Shown: one piece after another, positions 10,542 to 21,539 of the stretch | How the letters are laid out: every line of letters begins with the position of its first letter | Numbering within the stretch: position 1 is the stretch's first letter | NCBI RefSeq assembly: GCF_016808335.1 | Contig: NC_053153.1 | Location: 18,673,033-18,737,032 of the forward strand | Direction of reading: 5' to 3' | DNA length: 64,000 nucleotides | From: Panicum virgatum | Lineage: Eukaryota > Streptophyta > Magnoliopsida > Poales > Poaceae | The notes under the pieces: generated by a model | Told to the model about the DNA's origin: nothing | What the model saw: only the letters and a program-made list of their open reading frames with translations | Database searches by the model: none | Position numbers and translations under genes: made by a program

Positions 10542-12771
10542 CTAGATGCGTCCGCGCTTGCCCCCTCTCCTCCTGCCACGTCGCTCTGCAGCCTGGCCCG
10601 CCCTAGTGTGGTGCTGTGAGTACGTCAGTGGCTCCGGCGGGATGGTCTGGCGAGTGGACCGACGACCCTGCTCAGGAACAGGCGTCTGTTCCACCTGACT
10701 GTAGTCCTGCGTCGCGAGTGGGGCACCCCCAGCTGTGAAGTGCCGACGACCTCCTGCGTCGGTGTAGAAGAGAAGAACGTGTTCACCCACTCCATCTGCG
10801 AGAGGTCGTCTACCTCCTGAATCTCCTCATCGTCGTCTATCCCTCCCACCTGCCGGTACTCTGATTCACAAATTTTAATCCATCAATATTCAATTAAAAA
10901 TGCACTTGTTACCGCCTATTAACACCTGGTCTTAGACGTACCTAAATCGTGTATTGGACGACGAAGAGACGAAGATCCAGCGCCGTAGGGATCCATCGAC
11001 GGAAACAGCGACGAGCCGGGCGCTACACGAATAAGAAGTACAAATTAATAAATAAAGTTTTACATGATACGCCTCGTCGCTGTGCGGCCGATCCTCGAAA
11101 ACGACGTCGTCGAGGGCCGCGGCCCAAGAGTCGACGTAAGGACGGACCTTGTCGGCCCACCGCGAGCCTGGTGGCTGACCCTGCCGTGTCCACCTATAAT
11201 AGAAAGTTTGAGCGATTCAATGCTAAATGGTAGGTTAAAAAATGAATAATTATTAACAAAACTATTTATTCGGTACCTGTGGACATGGGCCTCCACTGAG
11301 TGCACAATCGGGACCGGGGTCTGCTGGTAGAGACCGAACTGCCTCATAACCCGGTCAACGTGGTACTCCTCGACGTGGATGTCGTAAAGGATCGGCTTCC
11401 TCGTCATCCAGTACTCGTGATCTTGCAAGCATAAGGACGAAAGACCGCTCGGTGCCCGGGCGTAAATGTCGGCTGCAGTGTACGGAGTCCACCTCGCGTC
11501 CGTGTCCACAAGAGCGTCAAACTGACCAACAAAGTCGTGGTACGACTTCCTCGTCTGCACGCCGACCCAAGAAGGCTGCACAATGAAAAAAAAGTTAACC
11601 AATAAATCATACATTTGTGCAAGCATGTAACAATAAGTAAAACAAACGATGTTACGTACCCTTCTGAGGCACCACAATGAACCCATCGTAGGTCTGTCGA
11701 CGTCGTCGTGGTCTGCGGACAGCTGGACGTACGGCTCGAAGTTCATCTCTGGCCTACCGACGCGAAAGCGCTCGTAAGACCAAAGCTGTAACAGTAGAGG
11801 ACACCCAACAAAAATGGGCTCCTCTGCTGAGACCTTCGTCACGCCCGTGCAAAGACCCCTGTAACTCGCAGCCAAAACAGCAGAACCCCAGCTGAACTGT
11901 GGCATCTCGTGAAGTGGAGCGTCAGCTATCGACCTCGCCAAAGGAATGAGCTGTTTGGGGCACGAGTCACCCTGCGAGCTGCAGAACATGACCCAGCCGA
12001 ACAGCCACAGTAAGTACGCCTCGAAGTGCCTGGCAACCGTAAAGTCGTCTGCGTCTGCCCTCATGTAGTCCGCCTTCAAAATGGTACGAGTCGTCAATGC
12101 ACATACGTATCAATATAAGTACGGAAAGAATCAATATTTATGTACTCACACTGAACTGTAGAAGCCACCTCTTTGTCGGTCCGTGTGCGTGGTTCGCAGG
12201 CAAGGGTCGGTACGGCAACGCTAGCTCGTTGCGTTGAACCCCGGCGAACCGAGCCAAAAGGTCGTCGCGCCACGAGAGTCCCACGTCCTCTGCACCCACA
12301 GCTCGTCCAGCACACGGCAAGCCTAGAAGCATCGCCACGTCCTGAAGAGTAAGGGTCATCTCACCAACCGGGAGGTGAAACGTGTGCGTCTCCGGACGCC
12401 AACGGTCGAGAAGTGCCGCGAGGAGGGACATGTCGAACTGGAACCGTGGAGCCCTGTCCCTAGGTCGACGTGCAGGGTCGGCCATATCTCCCTCCACAAG
12501 TCGCGCAATCGGGAGAAGACCTGAAGCGCGTAACCTGCATCGCGAAAATGAAAATCAAGTTAGAACAAACGGTTAAGAAAACAACTAAAATATGTGACAA
12601 ATGTATTCCGTACCTAGGAACCCAGCGACGGTGTATCGGCATTGTCGACATGGGCACACGAGCCCGAAACGTCCCTAAGCTGATGCCACGGACCGCAGAC
12701 ACGTACGACCGGTGGCGCTTGTCGACGAGAGCATCTAGCAACTCAGGGGTAGCTCCTTCCTCGTGCGCCAT
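10542..12771 (-). CDS. Plant-mobile-domain (PMD) protein, MULE cargo
   Basis: This is a multi-exon gene on the minus strand with ATG at 12771. Hand-read exons are 12614-12771, 12150-12535 (approximate 5' edge), 11660-12073, 11277-11575 and 11064-11193. One or two poorly defined 3' exons lie in 10542-11020. The protein shows the plant mobile domain (aminotransferase-like/MAIN-like): RWRPETHTFHLPVGEMTLTL, then DVAMLLGLPCAG, HGPTKRWLLQF, AYLLWLFGWVMF, FSWGSAVLAASYRGLC, LLQLWSYERF, and a late SWAAALDDVVFE. PMD proteins act in gene expression and transposon silencing in plants, and many copies are carried by transposons. The C-terminal region reads in two overlapping frames (10542-10790 and 10625-10849), which suggests a late frameshift. 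The main domain has no stop. Confidence 0.8.
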
Positions 12772-13120
12772 ACCTGTATAATGAGATTTATTACAAATAA
12801 TTTCAGAACATAAATAACAATATTAAGCATAATAACAAAATAAAATTTCAGAACATAAATTAAGTAATACAACAAATTTTTAATAAAATACTAAATAAAA
12901 CATAACGTAATAAATTTATAAATGATGCACAACAAATTACATAATATATAACTTCAAATTCCAATTACAGCAATAAAATTGAACATATATTTGGGGCACA
13001 TATTACAACAAATATTCGTACGCCAAGACGAAATCAGTTTACGACATATTAGTTCCTAATATTACATAATTTAACATCGAACATGATTGAATAGCGAATG
13101 ACACAAATGACAATCGTACT
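12772..13120. other. AT-rich spacer between PMD gene and transposase
   Basis: This holds the PMD leader/promoter and the transposase 3' flank: AT-rich, repeated AACATAAAT/ACAACAAAT words, no ORF and no strong TATA box. Confidence 0.5.
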
Positions 13121-13123
13121 CGA

Positions 13124-15867
13124 TCAAATAAGGCCATCGTTGTTAGGACGGCAGCCACGACGACCCGTTGCCTGCGGTGCCGGATTTGGAGCAGCTTCAG
13201 ATGGGCCCGCTCCATCTGTGCGGCCACCATAACTCAATGCCGTACAATACTTGTACGTATGACCCGTCTCATGGCACTTCGAGCAGAGGCGGACATCTCG
13301 ACCAGCCTCCGAGCGATCCATGTTATTTCTAATGCGTTTCTTCTTGCGTCGGCCCACCCCTTGAAACATTTCTGGATCTGGAATGTAAGTTGCATTGTGT
13401 CCAGGATCAGTTATGAAGTCTCCAAGGATGCGAAACCCATATATCTCGTGCCTCCAAGTCATCCAAATAGTTTCCTTCATGAAGTAATTTGAGACATACA
13501 TACGAGCCTGTAGTCCACCAGCTTCAAAACAGGCAGCAATGACATGTGTGCACGGCAGGTGCAGCAGCTTTGGCTTATGACATGAGCAAATACAAGCATC
13601 AGGACGGAGAACACACTCCTGCACATGCTTCTCACGCCGGCCCCCCATTCGGCCTTTGTCCCTACACATCACCTCGTACCGACGTTCCATAGAGCCAACT
13701 GGAGTCACCCGATGTAAACGGGCCTTTTTGAAAGCTTCCTCCATATGCTCCGTAACCTTGTATCCGTAAACTTTGCGATTATCGAGCATATCTTTCTGTG
13801 CCACAGCGTAACGGTCCCTGAAGTACTCGCAAGTGCGATACAAGAAGAACTCCACGATCCCAACAAGTGGCAATGATCTTACACCACGAAGCACCCAATT
13901 GTATACCTCGGCTAGGTTCGTAGTCATTAAACCGTACCTAGCACCTCCTTCATCAAACAGTAAAGCCATTTCTCTTTTGGTTCGTGCTCAATCCACTCAG
14001 AGGATGTCTTAATTGCCTTTCTCCTTTTGCGCCTGACATTCGGACCGTCCAATCCCACATCTTCAAGCGAGACCTGGTCGTCGTCCTCTGTATTGACAGA
14101 TCTCTTCGCTAGCTCCGCCGTTTGCTTTTTTGTTAGCTCATCCAATTTTTTCCATAGGAAGTTGAATTTCCTTTCCTGATTCTGGCTGCATAACCGCTTG
14201 AATAGCTTCATAAGGATTTTGTTCTTGAACTGGGTATGAAAGTTTGCCCCCATATGCCTCATGCACCACCTACTCTTTAGGTCCGGCCAAAGTGCAATCC
14301 TACTACGCTCAGTAGAACCATTCTGTATGTCATCAATTGCTTGTAATATACCCTTGTGCCGATCATGAATCAAACACACGTTCTCTACATCTTTAACAAT
14401 CATCTGCTTCACCCTCTGCAAAAACCAATACCAAGTATCCCCTGATTCTTTCTCCACAAAGGCAATTGCCAAAGGCAACAATTGTCTGTTACCATCAGCT
14501 GCAACAGCTGTGAGGATTGTGCATTTATACCTTCCTGTCAAAAATGTCCCATCTATACAAATGACTGGCCGGCAGTGCGGAAACGCCTCAATGCAAGCAC
14601 CCAAGGCCAAGAACGACCGTTGGAGTACCTGCTTTCCAGGCTTCTGGGCACATGGATACGTTTTCAAGTCGTAGTAGCTACCAGGATTTCTAAGACATAT
14701 AGTGTGCAGCAATGCCGGTATATTGTGATACGAAGCTTCATACGTCCCCCACCTCATCTGCAGCGCTTTCTGTTTCGCTCTGTAAGCTTTGTTGTAGCTA
14801 ATTTTATATTTAAACTCCTCCTCAACAGCACAAATGATTGACTTAGGTTCATAACTAGGATTGTCCACGATCAAAGGGTACATGTAGTTAGCTATGAAAC
14901 CTGCACTAAGGTTGCGGTGCTGTGGTTCTAATTGCTCAAGCAGGCATGTGTGCTCCACAATTTTTTTAACCTCCCAGAAATCCTGCCACTTGCCCATAGA
15001 AGCATACACCCTGAAAGGACATTCGCTTCTCACACAACGCACGTCATATGTTCTCGGACTGCTCTTGAGAACTTTGAACTGTCTTTGCAAAGAGAGAGTC
15101 GACCAACATTTTATAGCTTCCTTCATGTTGTCACTGTTAGCATACATCGAACCGATGCATACCTCATTTTGCCTGTACTCCCAAGACACCGCTTCACCTT
15201 CATTTACACTTAATTTTGAAAATTCATAACCGGACCAATTGTGTGGGACATGATAATCTTCGTCGTCATCATCATCATCATCTGAGGAGTCATCATTCAT
15301 TGCATTGTGCTGTTCTTCACTCTCCCTCTGAAACTCTTCAACTATCTCTGGAATGTTTTCCCCTTCATCAGCCTGACCAGTTGCTTGACGAGGTTCGTGT
15401 GCAGCATGTGTATCATCTTCTAAAATCTCAAATTCACCATCTTCTTCATGAGATTCATGCATCGTCTCAATTTCTTCAGAAATTATATCTCCCTGACCTT
15501 CATGATCCCCGCCCGCTTGAGTTCTAAAACTAATCTTCTCGAATGCTTGAACAAACAACACAAGCGGTAAGCCTCGGCTACTACTTATATTGACATAGTT
15601 CCTCCAGTTTTGCGTCCCTTCAAGCGGCAATAGCTCCCAAAATACTGGTTCCCTTCGACTAACCACTGCCATGACAGAGATATCATGTTCATCTCGACTA
15701 AGGCCGAAAGCTTTAAATAGCCAATTGGATATTGAAATCCAAGTCCTCTCTCTAGCTCGGGGTATTTTTTTTGTGATCGAGCTAAACTCTGACAAATCTA
15801 CCCCTTCAGGACCATATCTAACTTCTCCAGACCCATAGAACACTTGAAAATACAAATCATCTGACAT
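13124..15867 (-). pseudogene. MULE-1 transposase (MuDR-type), one-base frameshift
   Basis: ATG at 15867 gives MSDDLYFQVFYG, matching MULE-3's MSSKMQFQVFYG. In order come an N-terminal domain, an acidic low-complexity stretch (about 150-215), a MuDR/WRKY-GCM1-like zinc domain (VRCVRSECPFRVY ... VEHTC), and the MULE DDE core (CIDGTFLTGRYK; LIHDRHKGI). After a frame change come NLAEVYNW (third acidic residue), the SWIM finger (CICSCHK ... LPCTHVIAAC) and a CCHC-like knuckle (CSKCHETGHTYKYC). The two open frames 13927-15876 and 13124-13969 overlap at EKW/MALLF, around 13966. A single missing base in a C/G run there explains the switch. Total length would be about 910 residues, normal for the family. 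No other stop was seen, so the inactivation is recent or a sequencing error. Confidence 0.85.
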
Positions 15868-15869
15868 GC

Positions 15870-16260
15870 CTGTCAATATTTACGACAATAATTACTCATC
15901 CTTAGAATTTAATCAACGCTAAAAAATAATTCTGCTATTCTTGCATATATCTTAATTATTTCTTTATAATTTTTAGTATTATTTTTTATGCGACCAATAT
16001 GTCTGTTTGAATTCATTAATATTTTCAATTGTATTCGTATGTAAACTAATATTTTTAATTACATGTTCTACGATTTTATATCGTAATAATTCCTACATAT
16101 AAACTAATATTTCTACATATAAAACAATAATTTGTACACATCAAACTATACTCAAATAATTACACGCTAAAAACTATTTCTACACATAAAACTATATTCA
16201 AAAACACTAATATTACTAATTCTAATCTAAAAACTATTATTAATAAAATTAAAATTGTAC
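15870..16260 (-). other. Probable 5'-UTR intron of the MULE-1 transposase
   Basis: On the minus strand CCAG|GTACAATT (16260) and TTGACAG|GC (15870) bracket an AT-rich 391-bp stretch ending two bases before the transposase ATG. The upstream exon would be the GC-rich block 16261-16480. The same layout (TIR exon, AT-rich intron, ATG) is seen in MULE-2 (20927-21539) and MULE-3 (about 59296-59697), which supports a real intron. Confidence 0.6.
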
Positions 16261-16477
16261 CTGGAGCGGGCGGCGGCGTCGCGGGCGGAGCGCTGCGGGC
16301 GCCGGCGCGCGTGCGGGAGCCGCGCGGGGGGCGGGCGGGCGGCGGCGCGGCTGGAGCGGGCGACGGCGGCGCGGGCGGAGCGCTGCGGCGGCGTGGCGGG
16401 CGGGCGGCGTGGCGGGCGGGCGGAGGGCGCGGGCGGGCGCTGGGGGAGCGGGGCGCGTGCGGATTTAAGGAAGGGAC

Positions 16478-16709
16478 CTTACCTCCGGTTCAACCGGCGG
16501 TAGGTTCTTACCGCCGGATGATCCGGCGGTAGGTTCCACCTACCGCCGGTTGAACCGGCTGTAATGCGCGGACCCATCCTACCGCCGGTTCATCCGGCGG
16601 TAACAACCTTCCGCCGGATGAACCGGCGGCTGGGTGACATTTTTGAAAAAAAACAAGACATATATTTTTGATAAATCGAAAAAAATAAAAATAAAAATAA
16701 AAAATCTTC
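16478..16709. repeat. Right end of MULE-1: palindrome array and T-rich terminal repeat
   Basis: Five palindromic units of the form (T)ACCGCCGG-TTCAT-CCGGCGGTA lie between 16478 and 16632, with cores TTCAA, ATGAT, TTGAA, TTCAT and ATGAA. The outer A-rich terminal repeat runs from about 16633 to 16709. Read inward, it matches the left end for about 90 bp. The palindrome arms are as in the left array, but the cores differ. Confidence 0.75.
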
Positions 16710-16718
16710 CCGAGCCGG

Positions 16719-16750
16719 CGGCGACTCGACCGCGTCTCGTCTCCTTTGGC
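16719..16750. other. 32-bp host spacer between MULE-1 and MULE-2
   Basis: GC-rich unique sequence between the MULE-1 target duplication (ends 16718) and MULE-2 (starts about 16751). It is likely a relic of the original intergenic promoter DNA. Confidence 0.5.
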
Positions 16751-17352
16751 GCGGTTTTTTTATTTTTTTATTTTTTATTTTCATTTTTTACAAAAATATA
16801 TTTTCGATTTAGAAATTTACAGGAATATAACCGGCAGCGGGGCGGTAGGGGCATTTGTGAAAATAATTTTTAGGGAGAAAATTGTGCGCAGGTCCCTGGG
16901 GCCGGTCGCCCGGCAGCGGGGCGGCCGGCCCTGGCCGCCCGGCTGCGAGGCGACTGGCCGTAATTTTTGCAATTTAGTCTTTTTCGCGAAATAATTTCAC
17001 ATATGTGTCTTTTTTGTAACTTTTTGCAGAAATAGACCCTAGGGCCTTAATATGTGGTGCCGAGATAACACGTCTTGGCGCCACAGATCACGGCGCCGAG
17101 GTGCCACGCACGCACAAGCAATCTAGTGAATCTTCGAACTTGACTTTAATATTTTCGGACCTTACATCATACAAGCAATCTAGGAATTACATCATAATAC
17201 AATGTTAATAAAACACACATCAGACATGCAGTGGCATGGCAGAACCCGTTGCAACTACGGTAAACAGATTCTGAACTAAGTTAACATGCCTTATATAATT
17301 TAAAAAACACAACAAACACAACAATGCAGCATGTCACTAGCACTAGTTAGTC

Positions 17353-18059
17353 CTAGTAGTCGTACCCCCACGTAGCAAACTGCGTTGAGTCTTCTCCGCA
17401 GTATCCACCCATTGTAGGTGGTGCAGGCGGTGATGCCGGAGGGGTAGGGCCCTTCTTCTTGTGATAAGGGCAGTTGCAGTAAGAAATAGTGCATGGTTTA
17501 TCATGTGAAGCGGCAGCATTGCTGGTATCATCATCTTCATCGTCTTTGTTACCCTCGCTCACTTCTTCGTAATGGTTCACCTTGCATTCCAGATCAAATA
17601 TCTTTATCTGGATGTACTCGATGAACTCCTGAACTAAATCAATTGGTGTAGGATCGACCCACCTGGTAAAACCACAGTTTTCTAAAGCATCTGAAGACTG
17701 CAAAATAAATTTCATGTAAGGTGTCTCAATAAAGATAAAAAAATAAAACAACCGAGTATTACCCATGCGTGTGGGCATTTGAAGAAACGCCGACCGACAT
17801 CCATCCCGTCGGTGCACATCTGCACTAAGCAGTCCTCACCATGTCTGCATTTTGGCCACAGTTCTCTACGGTTATCGTATTGTCGAAGAGGAGTTTCATT
17901 GGTAAATTCACTCTTGTGCTGTGGCGGAAACTCAAACACTGGTTCCGGAAAGGAATCAGGTCCAAGGGGCCCCTCCTATATTATGGGGTCTCCCTTTCTC
18001 CCCCCTTTTCCTTTTCCAAAACCATAGTAATTCTTCCCGCTAGACCCACCTCCAGACAT
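17353..18059 (-). pseudogene. GRF-C copy in MULE-2, nonsense at codon 28
   Basis: ATG at 18059 opens the same MSGGGSSGKNYYGFGKGK start as GRF-C of MULE-1, with about 90% nucleotide identity by eye. Codon 28, TGG in GRF-C, is TAG here (17976-17978). Downstream the finger is still readable (WPKCRHGEDC ... GRRFFKCPHAW; intron; NCGFTRWVDP). So are the acidic helix, the second Cys cluster (ISYCNCPYHK, one Cys lost) and the Gly/Tyr tail ending at 17353. The intron is 17700-17762 with conserved borders. The TATA box is kept at about 18117-18124. Confidence 0.85.
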
Positions 18060-18124
18060 TGGGTATACAATGAGCTTTGGTGTTTCAGTGCTGCTGGGAG
18101 TTCACAAACTTCGGAGTATTTATA

Positions 18125-18881
18125 GGCGCATAAAAGTCTGCTACCCGGAGTGTGGAGTGTAAATGCACCTGAAAAAGCCTACATGACAACACAGTGAAGA
18201 GTATTCAATTCTCGAACTGACTACTCGATGCATCTCTGTGCATGCAGAGCATCTAAGTGCATGCAGACTCACAGCACTGCATCGTATCGCTGCCGCTCGG
18301 TCGATCGTGCCTAGATGCCGCCTTCCCCACTACCCGCCACAGACCTTCACTGTAGAATGACAGTTCTGTTGTCCTCGCCCGAGAGACTGCTTTGAAGGTG
18401 AGCTGGTGTGGTTGCCGTGTTGTCACATCTTTTTGAAATGGTGAAAGGGCGCTGCTATTGGGCTGTCGTCTTTTGTCACGTTTGTCTGGGCAAAGAATGC
18501 AACATATGGGAAACCCGTGATCGCCGTGCTGAGTAGTGGCAACCTGTGATCTCGTACTCGCAGCTACATACACTATGGTCCCTATTTTAAGCTATACGAG
18601 CGTGTCACGAAGTTTACTCTGTATGCGGTAGTCGTCATCATCGTCGGCGGGATCTCGGCCGCTAACTCCTCCCGCACCTAACTTGTCCTTCATTAAATCA
18701 CGGAAAAAATTCGAAAGAACTTCCCTTATTTCACGAGCATTATGGAACCCACAAACATAACAAGTTCACATCAATAATATCTATAGAAACAAATGACAAG
18801 TAAACTACCACAATCATAAACAACCATAATCCGAACAGTCGAAACAGTCCATAATAACAATAAAGAAACAAGTGCCAACAA
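18125..18881. other. Upstream region of the GRF-C copy, no gene
   Basis: No convincing coding frame. It differs from the equivalent MULE-1 stretch: the GCACGCTCCACAG repeats are missing. It contains short repeats such as GTGCATGCAGA (near 18240-18265). The minus ORF 18253-18573 lacks recognisable features. Confidence 0.4.
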
Positions 18882-20924
18882 CTAACCACCCCTACCATTC
18901 CGACCTCTCTTACGTTGTGCGTGTACGTGATCTGTAGGGTAGCTATGACGTTCCGGTGGCCTCACGTCTCTGGCAGGAAGGCGTAACATAGCCACAGGTG
19001 TATGCAATTCCGTACAAATTATTGTACGTACCCTGTGTTGGAGGTGGTGGTGGTGGTGGATAGGAAGAAGCTCCTTCATATCCTTCTAGTGGCGGCATAG
19101 GGTGATACGAAGACGGCCCCGCTCCGGTGAACTGTTGTGATCCTGAGTATAAATAATAACGTATGAGCCTTCGACCATAAAACATAAGCAAATAAAATTA
19201 TACACCACATATTTACCTAAAGTCCCTCCAGCATGTGGCATAGAGCTAAACTGGGTTCCTTGAAATGGAGCCCCTTGCGAGGCACCTGGCCCTCCATAGG
19301 GCTGAGAACCGGGGTACCCGTACCCTGTGTGGAGTCGTATTTAAATACTGCATATAAACATACGGATCGGTAAATATCACACCATACCTTCGTACTGTCG
19401 GTGGTATAAGGGAGGCTGCTGCCATGCGGGACCACAAGGAACCGACATCGACGCTTGCGACGATCCGTAGGAATCCTCATACTCCGTCCGCGTACCAAAG
19501 GCCTGAAGGATGCCTCGGGCACTATCACGTTGAGTGGTCTAGGCCTCTACTGCAATGTCGTACACCAAAGCTGCAGTAGTCATCCATAGGCCCTGGTCCT
19601 GTGTGCACACCGAAGATATCCCAAGCGGTACACGTGCGGCTATAGCCGAAGGACTATATGGCTCCCACACAATGTCTTCTGGGGTCAATCGATCAAATTC
19701 GGCAACAAACTCAGGATAAGACCGCCGGGTCTGTACATGTGTCCATGTTTTCTGCAAAAATAAAAAATATGTGTCCATAAGAAATGTATTGAGGGAACAA
19801 TGTATGACCATAGTATGCATAGAATATAAATTTTTATCCGGTCCATACCTGTTGAGAGTACCAGAGAGTCCCCATGGTGGGTCTGTCGTCCTCCGTGTCA
19901 CCGTACATATCTGGCGTGTACGGTGACTGGTCAATCATGGGACGACCGATAGCAATCCTCTCGTAAGACCAAAGCTGTAGCAGAATTGGGCACCCCGTTA
20001 GGACAGCATTCCTATCATTCTACCGTGATGCCTTGCAGAGTCCACGATATGTGCATGCAAGAACCGCTGAACCCCAACTATATAAGGGTATGGCATCCTC
20101 ATCTGCATCGGCGATCTCCTGTGCGTAGGGCAGAAGCACCCTATCCACACAGTGGCCATGTGAGTTGTTGAACATGATATACCCAAACAACCACAGCAAG
20201 TATGCCTCGAGTGATCTAGTCACATTGTACTCATCAGCATCGGCTGCCAACAGATTCGGCTGCAATGAAGTACGAACATTGAGAATAAGAAATACATGAG
20301 GTATTTCAAAGCCATAAAATACATCAACACATCGTTTTGTATGAATTTCTATCTGAAACTGTAGGAGCCATGACTTGGAAGGGCCTTTCGACTGTGGGTG
20401 CTCATTGAAATCTTCAGGATCAATCATGGTGGCAACACCTGCAAAACGTTCCTCAAGATCCTCCAGCCACGTAGAAGGTACCACATGGGGCCCGACAGCG
20501 TCTCCGGTGATAGAAAGACCAAGTAGCATCGCAACGTCCTGCATGGTCGGTGCCATCTTCCCACAAGGGAGGTGGAACGTGTGTGTCTCAGGTCTTCATC
20601 TGTCAACGAGAGCTGAAAGTAGAGACATATCTAGCTTCACCAAATCACTCTCAGCAAGACGAGCCACAGTGAGAAGACCTGCCTCGCTCAGCCTGCATCA
20701 TACAGTGCACAAATGTTAATACATTATATAACGAAATGTATAACGGATAAAAATAGAAAATAGACGACATATCACCTGGGCACCCATCGTGGGTCTACAG
20801 CAACCAACTCTGCAGGTGGACGTGGATGCAGCACATTTAGTTCTTGGTGCTGAACCTTCGCAAGGAAGGACCGGTGACCCGAGTCCATTGTTGGGTCAAG
20901 CAACGCAGGAGTAACCCCGGCCAT
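18882..20924 (-). pseudogene. PMD gene of MULE-2, several in-frame stops
   Basis: ATG at 20924 begins MAGVTPALLDPTMD. The second exon reads RPETHTFHLPCGKMAPTM, DVAMLLGLSITGDAVG, KGPSKSWLLQFQ, then AYLLWLFGYIMF, LYSWGSAVLACTYRGLC and, further on, LTGCPILLQLWSYERIAIG and SYPEFVAEFDRLTPED. These are the same PMD blocks as in MULE-1. In-frame stops occur before RPETHTF (a TGA where DRW is expected, about 20598-20600) and after LCKASR (TAG, about 20023). The 3' part (18882-19530) encodes a Pro/Tyr-rich low-complexity tail in broken frames. It is more diverged from the MULE-1 PMD than the GRF-C copies are from each other. Confidence 0.75.
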
Positions 20925-20926
20925 AC

Positions 20927-21539
20927 CTACCACGTAAGATCAAAACAATACAATACAATCACACACATCTAAATATTTCTAATAGTTCCTTATGTTTCCT
21001 AAATAATTTCTAAGATTTTCTAACGATTTATAATAATTTCTAATATTTTCTAACATTTTATAAAATTTCTAATATTATCTTGCAATTTTTAAGATTAATT
21101 AATTAGATTGCTAATGTACTATATCAACGCTAATCACTACAAGTAACTACACCTAAATATACCACTAATTAGTCCTAATAATAATTAAACTGATTGCTAA
21201 TCTACTGTTTCAACAAAATAGTTTCTATAATTTTCTAACATTCTCTATAATTTTCTAACATTTTCTATAATTTTCTACAATTTTCTAACATTTTCTACAA
21301 TTTTCTAATATTACCTTGCAATTTTTTGGATTTTCTAATACTTCTCTAACAATTTTCTAGTATTTTCTAATACTAAATCTAACACTAAATGTACTATATC
21401 AACGTTAATCACTATAAGTAACTGCACCTAAATGTACCACTAATCACTCCTAACAATAATTGAACTGATTGCTAATCTACTGTTTCAAAAAAATAATTAC
21501 AACATAATCTATTTATAAAATGTAGAAAATTTTTGTTAC
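20927..21539 (-). other. AT-rich 5'-UTR intron of the MULE-2 PMD gene with TTTTCTAA repeats
   Basis: Donor GTAG|GTAACA (21539) and acceptor GGTAG|GT (20927) bracket this stretch on the minus strand, just before the PMD ATG. It is full of short words such as TTTTCTAACATTTTCTATAA (20990-21360). A longer block, with CTAATCACTACAAGTAACTAC and ACTGATTGCTAATCTACTG, is present twice (about 21127-21212 and 21406-21483), a direct duplication of about 280 bp spacing. Confidence 0.6.

Larger units (their letters stand above)
6457..16709 (-). mobile_element. MULE-1: 10.25-kb Mutator-like element with transposase, PMD and three GRF genes
   Basis: Both ends carry a T-rich inverted repeat (GAGTTTTTTTTTTATTTTTA on the left; GAAGATTTTTTATTTTTATT read inward from the right) followed by ATTTATCAAAAATATATGT and CAAAAATGTCACCC. 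The 9-bp sequence CCGAGCCGG flanks both sides (6448-6456 and 16710-16718), a perfect Mutator-type duplication. Inside, right to left on the minus strand, are the transposase (13124-15867), a PMD gene (10542-12771), GRF-C (9317-10021) and GRF-B (8265-8759). GRF-A (7237-7823) reads rightward from the left end. The element is complete in length, but its transposase has a one-base frameshift. Related copies are MULE-2 and MULE-3 in this window. Confidence 0.9.

Noticed and set aside
14482..15527. Several plus-strand frames of 90-120 codons
   Set aside because: Antisense to the MULE-1 transposase, whose motifs are unmistakable on the minus strand.
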